A stretch of DNA of 64,000 nucleotides, taken from Zhihengliuella alba. Lineage in GTDB: Bacteria > Actinomycetota > Actinomycetes > Actinomycetales > Micrococcaceae. Position numbers and translations under genes: made by a program. The stretch covers positions 186,001 to 250,000 of the forward strand of contig NZ_BAABCJ010000007.1 of assembly GCF_039538765.1 (NCBI RefSeq), written 5' to 3'. Positions 50,977-59,850 of the stretch are shown piece after piece. Positions within the stretch are counted from its first letter, which is position 1. Every line of letters begins with the position of its first letter. The notes below the pieces were generated by a model. That model saw only the letters and a program-made list of their open reading frames with translations. It was not told the origin of the DNA and searched no databases.

Positions 50977-52521
50977 CTAGCGGTTGCAGGCGAACGCTGC
51001 GTCGGCGCGCGGCGGGGCGACGAGGTCGTCTCCACGGCTCCAGGTCCCGGAGCCGCGGCTGGCGGAGAACCGGCGGACTTCGAGGCTCTCTCGCGGCGCC
51101 GTGCAGATCACGGTCTCCTCGTAGGCCTCCGCCAGTGGCGACCGTTTCTCGGATTCCATCGAGACGGCGAGGGCCTCTCCAGCAGCGTCCACGAGCTGCA
51201 CGTGTTCGGCTCCGGCGGCGATCAGGGGTCGGCCGTCGGTCGCGTCCAGGACGCTCGTCCCCGTCTCGACGCGCCACAGCTCGTCGCCTGTCTCCAGGTC
51301 GATCCCCGCGACGTAGGCGACCACGCCGTCTTCGGCCAGGTCCGGTCCCTCGTCGGTATCGGTGCGCGTCAGCGTCCCCTCGGCATAACCGCAGACCACG
51401 AGGACCTGCAGATCCTCGTCGAGGCGGGATTCCTCGCAGCGCGACGTCCCCGGCACCGACCAGAGCATCTCCCCGGTCTCGCGGTCGAGCCGCACCGTCT
51501 TCTCTACCGCGGGGAGGTCGAAGACCGTGGTGGTGCCGTCCTCGGAGGTCTCGAAGTGCCCGAATGCCGTGCCGACGAGCGGCGAGCCCTCGGAGTCGTA
51601 CCAGCCCCACCCGGCCTCCAGCTCGTAGCCGTCCCCGAAGACCTCGGAGTACGTCCGCGTCCACGCGATGTCCCCGTCACGGCCGTAGCCGAGCTCGGCT
51701 TCCTCGTCATCCGTGCCCGGCGATACCGAGAGCCGGTCCCCCAGCGTCCACGCGTCCCGGTCGACGAGCGGGATCTCGCGCTCGGCCGGGTCGTGGTTCT
51801 GCCAGCGGCCGAGTTCCCAGTCGAAGGCCACGTGCGTGTCCGGCGACCAACTGCCCCGATCGGGGCTGGCGGCGTACCACCACGAGGCCCGGGCGCAGAA
51901 CGTCTCGCCGCAGTCCTTGGGCATGCTGGCATAGGCCGGCTGCGCCCGGGCGACGCCCGCGCGCTCACCGCTGGCCGCGGCGACCACGCGCAGCTCGCCC
52001 GGGCCCTCCTCGACCGGCGCGTAGTAGGCGGCGTAGGTCTCGCCGTCCCGCTCGACTGTGGCGACGGCGGGGACCCGGCCGCCGTCCCGTGATCCGAACA
52101 GCGCCGGCTCCCGCCACAGCTCCTCGCCGGTGGCCGCCTCCCGGGCGAGGAGCTGCATCCTCCCGCGGTCGGCCACGTAGGCCAGCACCACGCCGTCCAC
52201 CCGGACCGGCTCGCTCAGCACCCGGTCGTTGGATTCCCAGACCAGCTCCGCCGGGGTCTCGAGGCGGCGCTGCTCCGCCGCCTCCGCGAGCTCCTGATCG
52301 CTCGGCCCGCAGCCGGCGAGTGCCAGCACGCCGACGGCGCCGAGCACGGCGGCGACCGCCCCTCGGGCACGGGCCGCGGGTCGCCGCGGCCCGGAAGCCG
52401 GATGCACCGCCCGCGGGCGACCGGGGCCGGCCGGTTCGCCGGGAGGGACCGTGCGGCTGGAGGGGGCGGATCGACGGTCGGGGGCCGTCGGACGGGACGT
52501 GATGGTGCGGGCGGCGGCCAC
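50977..52521 (-). CDS. PQQ-like beta-propeller lipoprotein, ended by in-frame TAG
   Basis: A 514-residue product with a long Arg/Pro-rich start, then a hydrophobic segment and lipobox LAGC, then PQQ-type propeller repeats (TGEELWREPALFG, TGEMLWSVPG, TGDELWRVETGTSVLDATDGRPLI). Such lipoproteins are structural or cell-envelope proteins; the ligand is unknown. GTG at 52521 has AGGAG seven bases before it. It follows the SulP-carbonic anhydrase gene by 39 bases. Loss of the last 48 residues would leave the propeller without its closing strand. Confidence 0.8.
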   Translation of the reverse strand: MAAARTITSRPTAPDRRSAPSSRTVPPGEPAGPGRPRAVHPASGPRRPAARARGAVAAVLGAVGVLALAGCGPSDQELAEAAEQRRLETPAELVWESNDRVLSEPVRVDGVVLAYVADRGRMQLLAREAATGEELWREPALFGSRDGGRVPAVATVERDGETYAAYYAPVEEGPGELRVVAAASGERAGVARAQPAYASMPKDCGETFCARASWWYAASPDRGSWSPDTHVAFDWELGRWQNHDPAEREIPLVDRDAWTLGDRLSVSPGTDDEEAELGYGRDGDIAWTRTYSEVFGDGYELEAGWGWYDSEGSPLVGTAFGHFETSEDGTTTVFDLPAVEKTVRLDRETGEMLWSVPGTSRCEESRLDEDLQVLVVCGYAEGTLTRTDTDEGPDLAEDGVVAYVAGIDLETGDELWRVETGTSVLDATDGRPLIAAGAEHVQLVDAAGEALAVSMESEKRSPLAEAYEETVICTAPRESLEVRRFSASRGSGTWSRGDDLVAPPRADAAFACNR

Positions 52522-52560
52522 GGATGCTCCTGGCTGGTCGGTTCCTTGTGCCGCTCGAAC

Positions 52561-54954
52561 CTATCGGGCGGACGATGCGGCCTGCGACCCGTGCTGCCGG
52601 CCTGTGGACAACGCTCCGCCGGCGTTCCGGACCAGGTCCGCCTCGGCGTCGGTCAGGGGTTCGAACCGGTCGCCGTGCAGGACCTGGAGCGTGCCGTCCG
52701 CGACGTCGAGGAAGAGGCCGATCAGCCGTATGTCCCGGCCGCCCAGCTGGCGCTTCACCTGGTCCAGGGCGACGGCGACATTGACCTGCGCCAGCTGGTC
52801 CGGCGTCCCCAGCCCGCCCGCCGCCGCGCTGGCGCCGACCGGGTGACCCGCCCGCCAGGCCCGCACGGCCGGCTCGGCATGCGCGAGCCAGTCCCCCACC
52901 GGGCCGTCGGCCGGACGGCCGTCCTCGCCGGCGAGGACGGCCTGCATGGCGCCGCAGGAGGAGTGACCGCAGACGATCACGGTGTCCACGCCGAGCTCGT
53001 CGACGGCGAACAGGAGCGGCGCGGAGACGGAGGCGCCGGTGCGCGGCACCAGGTTGCCCATGTTGCGGCTGGTCAGCAGGTCGCCCGGACCGCTGCTCGT
53101 GATCAGGTTCGGCACCAGGCGTGAGTCGACGCAGCCGAGGAAGAAGGCCCGCGGCGCCTGACCACCGGCCAGGCCCCGGTACACGGATCGGAGCCGCGGC
53201 GCCTGGCGGCGGTGGTACTCGCGCACGCCGGCGACGAGCGGATGCGCCTCCCCGGCGCGGCCGCGTGCCGGGTCCAGCCATGCTCCCCAGGGGAGCAGGC
53301 CGCGCGGGCTGACCGGGGACGCCTTCGCGGGTCGCTCGGTCGGCGCGTCGGGGCGCTGCGGCAGGGAGGCAGCGCCACCTGGCCCGGTGGTACCGGATGC
53401 GTCGCCGGCACGGTCGTGCGCGCCGTCGTCGGAGCCCCCGTGCGGGCCGGAGTGCTCCAGCAGCGCGTCGCCGCCGCGCTGTTCGTAGCGGGCCACCCAG
53501 TCGGCGAGCTGGTCCTGCGCGGCCGGGTCGATGTAGTCCACGAGCAGGTCGACCTCCACGACCTGGCCCTCGGGGAGCGACTGCAGGTGCCGCAGCACCA
53601 GCGGCATGGCGAGGAAGGTCAGGCTTCCGCGGAGGTCCACCAGCCACAGCTCGCGCCCGTCCGGGGCGTCGCCGGCACGGCGGACCGCCACGGAGAGCCG
53701 GAGCACCCGCCAGAGGACCAGTCCGACGGCGGCGAGCAGACCCAGCAGCACGCCCTCGACGAGGTTCAGGAGGAGGACGCCGAGCACGGTGACCGCATAG
53801 ATCCAGAGCTCGCCGCGCGCCCGGGCCTGAAGGATGTCGCGGCGCCGCACCAGGTTCACCCCCATGACGATCAACAGCCCGGCGAGGGCGGCGAGCGGGA
53901 TCTGCTCGATCAGCCCCACCAGCACCAGGGCGAACAGGAGCACCCAGACGCCGTGCAGGACGGCCGAGGCACGGGTGCGGGCGCCGGCCGCGACGTTGGT
54001 GGAGCTGCGGACGATCACGCCGGTCACGGGCAGTCCGCCGAGCAGACCGGAGGCCGAGTTGGAGAGGCCCTGGCCCACGAGCTCCCGGTCGAGGTCCGCG
54101 CGCGGTCCGGAGTGGAGCTTGTCCACGGCGACGGCGGAGAGGAGGCTCTCGACGCTGGCGATCAGGGCGATCGTCAGGACAGCGCCGGCGACGGCCAGCG
54201 GGGCGCCCTCCGGCAGTGCCACGTTGCCGAGCACCGCGGCGAGGTCACCGCCGAGGTCGACGCGCTCGGCGTCGGGCAGCCAGAGGGCCGCCGCGACCGT
54301 CACCGCCGCGACGGCGACCAACTGGCCCGGCACTGCCCTGGCCCGGGCGGGCAGCCGGGGCCAGAGGAGGAGGACAGCGACGACGCCGGCCGCCGCCAGG
54401 ACCGCGTGCGGATTCAAGCGGGCGGCGTTCGCGAACGCCGCCTCCACGTTGGTCAGGGCGCTCGACTCGGAGCTCCCGCCCAGCGCCACATTGAGCTGGC
54501 CGAGCACGATCGAGACGCCGATGCCGGCGAGCATCGCGCTGACCACGGTGGGCGAGATGGCGAGGGCGTACCGTCCGAGCCGGGTGACGCCCAGCACGAT
54601 CTGCAGGACGCCGGCCGCCGCCGTGATCGCGCACGTGGCGGGCCAGCCGAACTCGGCGACGACCTCCGCCACGACCACCGTGAGGCCCGCGGCCGGACCG
54701 CTGACCTGGAGGGCCGATCCACCGAACAGGCCCGCCACGATCCCGCCGACGACGGCGGCGATCAGCCCGGCCGCCACCGGTGCTCCCGACGCGACGGCAA
54801 TGCCCAGCGAGAGCGGGACGGCCACGAGGAACACGACGAGCGAGGCGGACACGTCGAAGCGCGCATCGCGGCGGAACCAGGTGCGCCATCCGGGCGCCGG
54901 AACGGAGTCGGGGGTGGGAGCGGGCGTCGGCGGAGAACTGGAGGAAATGGACAC
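52561..54954 (-). CDS. SulP-type anion permease fused to beta-carbonic anhydrase
   Basis: A 797-residue fusion. Residues about 30-430 form a SulP permease (DVSASLVVFLVAVPLSLGIA, SGPAAGLTVVVAE, ten or more helices), residues about 445-500 a shortened STAS-like segment, then a 70-residue Gly/Ser/Pro linker, and from about 590 a beta-carbonic anhydrase with zinc ligands and catalytic dyad in LGCVDSRLV (Cys, Asp, Arg) and VCGHSSCGA (His, Cys). The arrangement suggests bicarbonate transport coupled to its interconversion with CO2. It is preceded by an AT-rich region with a hairpin-forming repeat. Confidence 0.93.
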   Translation of the reverse strand: MSISSSSPPTPAPTPDSVPAPGWRTWFRRDARFDVSASLVVFLVAVPLSLGIAVASGAPVAAGLIAAVVGGIVAGLFGGSALQVSGPAAGLTVVVAEVVAEFGWPATCAITAAAGVLQIVLGVTRLGRYALAISPTVVSAMLAGIGVSIVLGQLNVALGGSSESSALTNVEAAFANAARLNPHAVLAAAGVVAVLLLWPRLPARARAVPGQLVAVAAVTVAAALWLPDAERVDLGGDLAAVLGNVALPEGAPLAVAGAVLTIALIASVESLLSAVAVDKLHSGPRADLDRELVGQGLSNSASGLLGGLPVTGVIVRSSTNVAAGARTRASAVLHGVWVLLFALVLVGLIEQIPLAALAGLLIVMGVNLVRRRDILQARARGELWIYAVTVLGVLLLNLVEGVLLGLLAAVGLVLWRVLRLSVAVRRAGDAPDGRELWLVDLRGSLTFLAMPLVLRHLQSLPEGQVVEVDLLVDYIDPAAQDQLADWVARYEQRGGDALLEHSGPHGGSDDGAHDRAGDASGTTGPGGAASLPQRPDAPTERPAKASPVSPRGLLPWGAWLDPARGRAGEAHPLVAGVREYHRRQAPRLRSVYRGLAGGQAPRAFFLGCVDSRLVPNLITSSGPGDLLTSRNMGNLVPRTGASVSAPLLFAVDELGVDTVIVCGHSSCGAMQAVLAGEDGRPADGPVGDWLAHAEPAVRAWRAGHPVGASAAAGGLGTPDQLAQVNVAVALDQVKRQLGGRDIRLIGLFLDVADGTLQVLHGDRFEPLTDAEADLVRNAGGALSTGRQHGSQAASSAR

Positions 54955-55245
54955 GGCGAGACTCCTTGAAACATCGTCGGTGTTGTTTCTCCGGCCCCTT
55001 CCGGGCCGGCGCCGTCAACGTATTTTCGGAAGATGAGCCGAAAATGAGAAAGGGGTCCCGAATCACCACGTTTCAGCGTGTGACAGGGGGCGATGCGCCA
55101 GAGTCCGCGGATTTCCACCACAGAAAATTAACAGAGAAGAGGCCCGGCGCATTCATGACTGGAAATTACGTGCAGAATAAACTAACCGGCGTAGCAGAAT
55201 CGCGTGAGGACGCTGCGTGCATGCCCTGATGCACTGCGGGCGACG
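54955..55245. other. AT-richer 291-bp region upstream of the SulP-carbonic anhydrase gene
   Basis: This stretch holds no supported gene (the only frame is 24 codons). It contains a perfect inverted repeat ATTTTCGG-8 bases-CCGAAAAT at 55022-55045, a likely operator or hairpin for the SulP gene, and is markedly less GC-rich than the genes on both sides. Confidence 0.5.
55022..55045. promoter_or_regulatory. Inverted repeat ATTTTCGG/CCGAAAAT
   Basis: Perfect 8-bp arms with an 8-base spacer, 68 bases upstream of the SulP-carbonic anhydrase start. One helical turn separates the arm centres by about 16 bases, which fits binding of a dimeric regulator. Confidence 0.5.
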
Positions 55246-55977
55246 TCAACGCGTCGGCTTCGCCACCCGATCGTGGAACCAGACGATGTGCTCCGCCACG
55301 AGCCGGGCGGCGTCGGACCGGCGCCCCTCCGCGACGGAGGCGAGGATCTCGCGGTGCTGCGCCCGCAGCGTGCTGACCACGCGATCCCAGTCGGCCTCGC
55401 TGGTGATCGACTCGGCCACGTAGTCGCGGATGGACAGGCGCAGCGACTCCATCATCGCCTCGATCACGGCGTTGCCGGCCAGGGAGGTCAGCAGGACGTG
55501 GAAGCGTGCGTCGAGGTCGTGGAAGTCGCCCCGCGGTGTGGCGGGGTCCTCCATGGCCTCCAGCAGTCCGGCCGCCTCGTCCAGGACCGCCCGGCTCCGC
55601 TCCGGGTGCGCCTCCAGGTCCGTGGCCTCCGCGGCCCAGGACTCGAGCAGGATGCGGGTCTGGACGATCTCCTCCACGCTCAGCTGCGCCGACGCCACGT
55701 GCATGCGCAGCGCGGTGGAGATGCCGGCGGCCGGCCGCGAGATCAGCACGTTGCCGGCGGTCGGGCCGGAGCCGGTGCCGGAGCGGACCACGCCCATCAC
55801 CTCCAGGATCCGCATGGCATCCCGGACCGAGGCGCGAGAGATGCCGTGCTGCTCGGCGAGCGCCCGCTCCCCCGGCAGCTGGTCGCCGACGCGCAGCCGC
55901 CCGGCGCGCAGCTCGGCCTCGATGCTGTCGAGGACGGGCTGATAGGCCTTGGCGGGGGCTGGGAGCTGTTCGTTCAC
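55246..55977 (-). CDS. GntR family regulator, FadR subfamily
   Basis: A 243-residue regulator with an N-terminal winged helix (LPGERALAEQHGISRASVRDAMRILEVMGVV) and a C-terminal FCD effector domain with candidate metal ligands (DLDARFHVLLTSLAGN, LRAQHREILASVAEG, EHIVWFHD). The start is a GTG at 55977 (another at 55983). It lies 10 bases after the CDF gene on the same strand. A consensus FadR-subfamily site lies before the nearby lutABC operon, so it may be the lactate regulator (inference). Confidence 0.88.
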   Translation of the reverse strand: MNEQLPAPAKAYQPVLDSIEAELRAGRLRVGDQLPGERALAEQHGISRASVRDAMRILEVMGVVRSGTGSGPTAGNVLISRPAAGISTALRMHVASAQLSVEEIVQTRILLESWAAEATDLEAHPERSRAVLDEAAGLLEAMEDPATPRGDFHDLDARFHVLLTSLAGNAVIEAMMESLRLSIRDYVAESITSEADWDRVVSTLRAQHREILASVAEGRRSDAARLVAEHIVWFHDRVAKPTR

Positions 55978-55987
55978 GCCCACAACT

Positions 55988-57025
55988 CTATGCGGGGCGC
56001 TCCGCCGGGTGCGCGGCCTCGGCGCAGAGGACCACGCCGTCCAGTCGGGGCAGCTCCCGCGCCAGGCGGGCCGTCGCCGCCCGGCGGACGGCATCCGCCG
56101 CGGGCAGCGACGTCTCGGCGACGCCGAGGGTCGCCGAACCCTGGAGCCGGTGCCCCACCCAGCGCAGCCGCAGGTCGGAGACGTGGACGACGCCGGGCGT
56201 CCCGGCGAGCGCACCCCGCGCCCGGTCGACGAGCTCGGGCTCGATCCCGTCCATCAGGCGCCGCCCGATGCTGCGGACGGTTCCCCACAGGAGGACGACG
56301 ATCGCCGCCGAGATCAGGAGCCCGACGATCGGATCCGCCAGCGGGAAGCCCAGCATGGCGCCGAACCCGCCGATCACTACGGCGAGCGAGGTGAAGCCGT
56401 CGGTCCGGGCGTGGACCCCGTCCGCGATGAGGGCCGCGGACCCGATCCGCCGGCCGACCCGGATCCGGTACACCGCGACCGCCTCGTTGCCGGCGAACCC
56501 GATGACGCCGGCCGCGATGACCCACCAGAGGTGCGCCAGCGGCTGGGGATCGATGAGCCGCTCGATCGACTGGTAGGCGGCGACGATCGCCGAGAGGGCC
56601 ACGACGGCGATGATGAACAGGCCGGCGAGGTCCTCGGCGCGGCCGAAGCCGAACGTGTACGTCCGGGTGGCGGCGCGGCGGCCGAGGACGAACGCGATCC
56701 ACAGCGGGACGGCGGTGAGCGCGTCCGAGAAGTTGTGGACCGTGTCCGCGAGGAGGGCGACGGAGCCGCTGACCAGCACCACGGCGAGCTGCAGCACGGT
56801 GGTCGCCAGCAGGATCAGTAGGCTGATCTTCAGCGCCCGGACGCCCTGGCTGCTGGCCTCGACCGCATCGTCGATCGAGTCGGCCGCATCGTGGCTGTGC
56901 GGGACGAAGACCCCGTGCAGAAACCCCCTGATCCCGGTGTGATGGTGCCCGTGCGCGTGCCCCGGCGACCCGGCATCGCCGTGGTCGTGGTCGTGCTGGT
57001 GCTGGTGCTGGTGCGACGAGCTCAT
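55988..57025 (-). CDS. Cation diffusion facilitator (zinc-type efflux)
   Basis: A 345-residue CDF transporter. A His-rich cytoplasmic start (HQHQHQHDHDHGD, HAHGHHH) is followed by six membrane helices with the two metal-site motifs HNFSDALTAVP and DGVHARTDGF (HxxxD), and a C-terminal cytoplasmic domain. It exports zinc or similar divalent ions by proton exchange. Its ATG overlaps the stop of the ArsR-type regulator, so the pair forms a metal-responsive efflux unit. Confidence 0.93.
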   Translation of the reverse strand: MSSSHQHQHQHDHDHGDAGSPGHAHGHHHTGIRGFLHGVFVPHSHDAADSIDDAVEASSQGVRALKISLLILLATTVLQLAVVLVSGSVALLADTVHNFSDALTAVPLWIAFVLGRRAATRTYTFGFGRAEDLAGLFIIAVVALSAIVAAYQSIERLIDPQPLAHLWWVIAAGVIGFAGNEAVAVYRIRVGRRIGSAALIADGVHARTDGFTSLAVVIGGFGAMLGFPLADPIVGLLISAAIVVLLWGTVRSIGRRLMDGIEPELVDRARGALAGTPGVVHVSDLRLRWVGHRLQGSATLGVAETSLPAADAVRRAATARLARELPRLDGVVLCAEAAHPAERPA

Positions 57026-57411
57026 TCCCGGTCACCCTCCACGGTCGACGGCGACGGCCGGCGCTCGTGGCGGTGGTGCCATGGCGTCCCGCCGAGCGAG
57101 TGCTCGGCCTGGAAGATCGCGTCGGAGACCAGCTGGCTCGCATGCTCGTTCTCCAGCCGGTAGAAGACGCGCGTGCCCTCCTGCCGGGTCCCGACGATCC
57201 GCGCGAGGCGGAGCTTGGCCAGGTGCTGGGAGACGGCGGCCGGCGACTTGCCGACCTCCTCGGCCAGGCTGTTCACGGACCGCTCCCCGTCCCGCAGCGC
57301 CAGGATCACCCGCACCCGCGTGGCGTCGGCCAGCATGGCGAACACCTCCACCGCCAGCTCCACGTACTGGCTGTCCGGGTGCCGTCCGCACCGTTCCTTA
57401 TCTGCATCCAT
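57022..57411 (-). CDS. ArsR/SmtB family metal-responsive repressor
   Basis: A 129-residue winged-helix regulator with recognition region SVNSLAEEVGKSPAAVSQHLAKL and a C-terminal His cluster (HSLGGTPWHHRHER) resembling the alpha-5 zinc site of SmtB/CzrA-type proteins. The ATG at 57411 is used; the longer upstream frame crosses the divergent lut promoter. It overlaps the CDF gene and presumably represses it without zinc. A partial inverted repeat ATCTGC/GCAGAT (57400-57419) overlaps its start and could be its operator. Confidence 0.9.
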   Translation of the reverse strand: MDADKERCGRHPDSQYVELAVEVFAMLADATRVRVILALRDGERSVNSLAEEVGKSPAAVSQHLAKLRLARIVGTRQEGTRVFYRLENEHASQLVSDAIFQAEHSLGGTPWHHRHERRPSPSTVEGDRE

Positions 57412-57471
57412 GCGCAGATTCTTGCATAAGGAGCTCCACAGCACGAGCCCTTGACGTCGCCACCGCCCGGG

Positions 57472-57510
57472 TGGACGCTCGCGGTACGTCGATCTACTAT
57501 GGTCTGACCA
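57472..57510 (+). promoter_or_regulatory. lutABC promoter with FadR-subfamily GntR operator
   Basis: TGGACG (57472-57477) and TACTAT (57495-57500) make a -35/-10 pair with a 17-base spacer. TGGTCTGACCA (57500-57510) overlaps the -10 and matches the TNGTNNNACNA consensus of FadR-type GntR regulators exactly, so repression by blocking RNA polymerase is likely. Confidence 0.7.
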
Positions 57511-57529
57511 CATACCGAGAGAAGTCCCC

Positions 57530-58378
57530 ATGCGAATCGCCCTCTTCGCCACGTGCATCGTGGACGCCATGTACCCGCGCGTCGCCCGCGCCACGGTGCA
57601 GATCCTCGAGCGCCTCGGCCACGACGTCGTCTTCCCGTCCGGCCAGGCCTGCTGCGGCCAGATGCACACCAACTCCGGCTACTTCGACGCCGCCACCAAG
57701 GTGGTGGACAACCACGTCCGCGCCTTCGAGGCCGACGAGTACGACGTCGTGGTGGCGCCCTCCGGGTCCTGCGTCGCCTCGGTGAAGCACCAGCACCCCA
57801 TGCTGGCCGAGCGCAGCGGCGACGCCGGGCTCAAGGCCCGCGCCGAGACGATCGGCGCCAAGACGTACGAGCTCTCCCAGCTCCTCGTCGACGTGCTCGG
57901 CGTGACGGACGCGGCCGCGCAGATCGGCAGCCACTTCCCGCACACGGTGACCTACCACCCCTCCTGCCACGGCATGCGCCTGCTCCGCCTGGGCGACCGG
58001 CAGCTGAACCTGCTCAAGAGCGTCGGCGGGATCGACGTCGTCGAACTCCCCGAGGCGGACCAGTGCTGCGGCTTCGGCGGGACGTTCGCGATGAAGAACT
58101 CCGAGGTCTCCGGCGCCATGCTCGAGGACAAGGCCCGGAACATCTGCTCCACCGGGGCCTCGCTCTGCTCGGGCGGCGACGCGTCCTGCCTCCTGCACAT
58201 CGGCGGCGGCCTGTCCCGCTCCGGCGCGGCCGCCGGGACCCTGCACTTCGCCGAGATCCTCGCCAGCACGCTCGAGGATCCGGCCCAGCTGCCGGACTCG
58301 AGTGGCACCACGGCGGGCACGGCCACCCCCACGACCGCCGGCACAGCGACCGGGACGACGACGGGAGCGACACGATGA
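57530..58378 (+). CDS. lutA: L-lactate dehydrogenase complex protein LutA (Fe-S oxidoreductase)
   Basis: A 282-residue protein with two cysteine-rich CCG-type domains: FATCIVDAMYP, ACCGQMHTNSGY, then YHPSCHGMRLL, QCCGFGGTFA and DASCLLHIGGGL. With LutB and LutC it oxidises L-lactate to pyruvate using electron carriers. The last 30 residues are a Thr/Gly/Ala-rich tail. It begins the lut operon, 19 bases after the operator, and overlaps lutB by four bases. Confidence 0.94.
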   Translation: MRIALFATCIVDAMYPRVARATVQILERLGHDVVFPSGQACCGQMHTNSGYFDAATKVVDNHVRAFEADEYDVVVAPSGSCVASVKHQHPMLAERSGDAGLKARAETIGAKTYELSQLLVDVLGVTDAAAQIGSHFPHTVTYHPSCHGMRLLRLGDRQLNLLKSVGGIDVVELPEADQCCGFGGTFAMKNSEVSGAMLEDKARNICSTGASLCSGGDASCLLHIGGGLSRSGAAAGTLHFAEILASTLEDPAQLPDSSGTTAGTATPTTAGTATGTTTGATR

Positions 58379-59850
58379 GCACCACCTTCGTCGGGATGCC
58401 GGGCATCCCGGGCCGCGGCAACCTGCACGCCGAGCTCCCCTTCCCGAAGGCGGCCAAGGCGGAGCTGACCAACCCGCAGCTGCGCGCCAACCTGCGGCAC
58501 GCCACGCACACCATCCGCGACAAGCGCGTCCGCGTGGTCGGCGAGCTGCCCGACTGGGAGGACCTGCGCCAGGCCGGCGCGGACACCAAGAACGCCGCCA
58601 TGGCGAACCTGCCGGCCCTGCTGGAGGAGTTCGAGCGGAACTTCAGGGCCCGCGGCGGCACCGTCCACTGGGCGCGCGACGCCGACGAGGCCAACCGGAT
58701 CGTCACCGATCTGGTCCGCGCCACCGGCTCGCCGGAGGTCGTGAAGGTCAAGTCCATGGCCACCCAGGAGATCGGGCTCAACGAGCACCTCGAGGAGCAG
58801 GGCATCCCCGCCTTCGAGACCGACCTCGCCGAACTGATCGTGCAGCTGGGCCACGACAAGCCCAGCCACATCCTGGTCCCCGCCATCCACCGGAACCGGT
58901 CCGAGGTCCGCGACATCTTCCTGCGCGAGATGCCCGACGTCGACCCCGCCCTGACCGACAACCCGCCCGAGCTCGCCATGGCCGCCCGCGCTCATCTGCG
59001 CCGGAAGTTCCTCTCGGCGCGCGTGGCGGTCTCCGGCGCCAACTTCGCGCTCGCGGACACGGGCACGCTCGGCGTCGTCGAGTCCGAGGGCAACGGGCGC
59101 ATGTGCGTCACGCTCCCGAAGACCCTGATCACCGTCATGGGCATCGAGAAGGTCCTGCCGACGGCCCAGGACCTGGAGGTGTTCATGCAGCTGCTGCCGC
59201 GCTCCTCCACCGGCGAGCGCATGAACCCGTACACGTCCCTCTGGACGGGGGCGACCGCCGACGACGGCCCGCAGGACGTCCACATCGTGCTGCTGGACAA
59301 CGGCCGCACCAACGCGCTGGCCGATAAGTACGGCCGCACCGCCCTGAACTGCATCCGCTGCTCCGCCTGCATGAACGTGTGCCCGGTGTACGAGCGGACC
59401 GGCGGCCACGCCTACGGCTCCACGTACCCGGGGCCCATCGGCGCGATCCTCTCGCCGCTGATGACCGGGATCGAGGCCGAGGACAACGGCTCGCTGCCCT
59501 ACGCCTCCAGCCTCTGCGGCGCCTGCTACGACGCCTGCCCGGTCAAGATCGACATCCCCGAGATCCTGGTGCACCTGCGCGGCGAGGACGTGAAGGCCCA
59601 GCACGCGCACCGGCGGATTCCCACCGAGATGGACCTGCTGATGAAGGGCGCCGAGGTGGTCCTGAGCTCCGGCCGGATGCTGGCCCTGGCGGAGAAGGGG
59701 CTGCCCCTGGGACGCCTGCTGGCCGGACGGGACAAGAAGATCAAGAAGCTGCCGGGCAAGCTCGCCGGCGGCTGGACGGCGTCGCGGGACATCCCGGCGC
59801 CCCCGGCGCAGTCGTTCCGCGACTGGTGGAAGAAGGAGGGCCGCGCATGA
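58375..59850 (+). CDS. lutB: L-lactate utilisation iron-sulfur protein LutB
   Basis: A 491-residue protein. The N-terminal part is an LUD/DUF162-like domain (VKVKSMATQEIGLNEHLEE, ADTGTLGVVESEGN); the C-terminal part binds iron-sulfur clusters through CIRCSACMNVCPVY and LCGACYDACPVKI. It carries electrons in lactate oxidation. Start and stop overlap lutA and lutC (ATGA at both ends), giving a tightly coupled operon. Confidence 0.95.
   Translation: MSTTFVGMPGIPGRGNLHAELPFPKAAKAELTNPQLRANLRHATHTIRDKRVRVVGELPDWEDLRQAGADTKNAAMANLPALLEEFERNFRARGGTVHWARDADEANRIVTDLVRATGSPEVVKVKSMATQEIGLNEHLEEQGIPAFETDLAELIVQLGHDKPSHILVPAIHRNRSEVRDIFLREMPDVDPALTDNPPELAMAARAHLRRKFLSARVAVSGANFALADTGTLGVVESEGNGRMCVTLPKTLITVMGIEKVLPTAQDLEVFMQLLPRSSTGERMNPYTSLWTGATADDGPQDVHIVLLDNGRTNALADKYGRTALNCIRCSACMNVCPVYERTGGHAYGSTYPGPIGAILSPLMTGIEAEDNGSLPYASSLCGACYDACPVKIDIPEILVHLRGEDVKAQHAHRRIPTEMDLLMKGAEVVLSSGRMLALAEKGLPLGRLLAGRDKKIKKLPGKLAGGWTASRDIPAPPAQSFRDWWKKEGRA

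Noticed and set aside
53212..54969. A 585-codon plus-strand frame opposite the SulP-carbonic anhydrase gene
   Set aside because: It is an Asp/Gly/Arg/Glu-rich antisense frame over a gene with intact catalytic motifs.
55155..55229. A 24-codon frame upstream of the SulP gene
   Set aside because: It has no good ribosome-binding site and no conserved feature; the region is better seen as regulatory.
57022..57672. A longer 216-codon version of the ArsR-type gene
   Set aside because: The extra N-terminal 87 codons cross the lut promoter and overlap lutA on the other strand; the family length and start at 57411 fit better.
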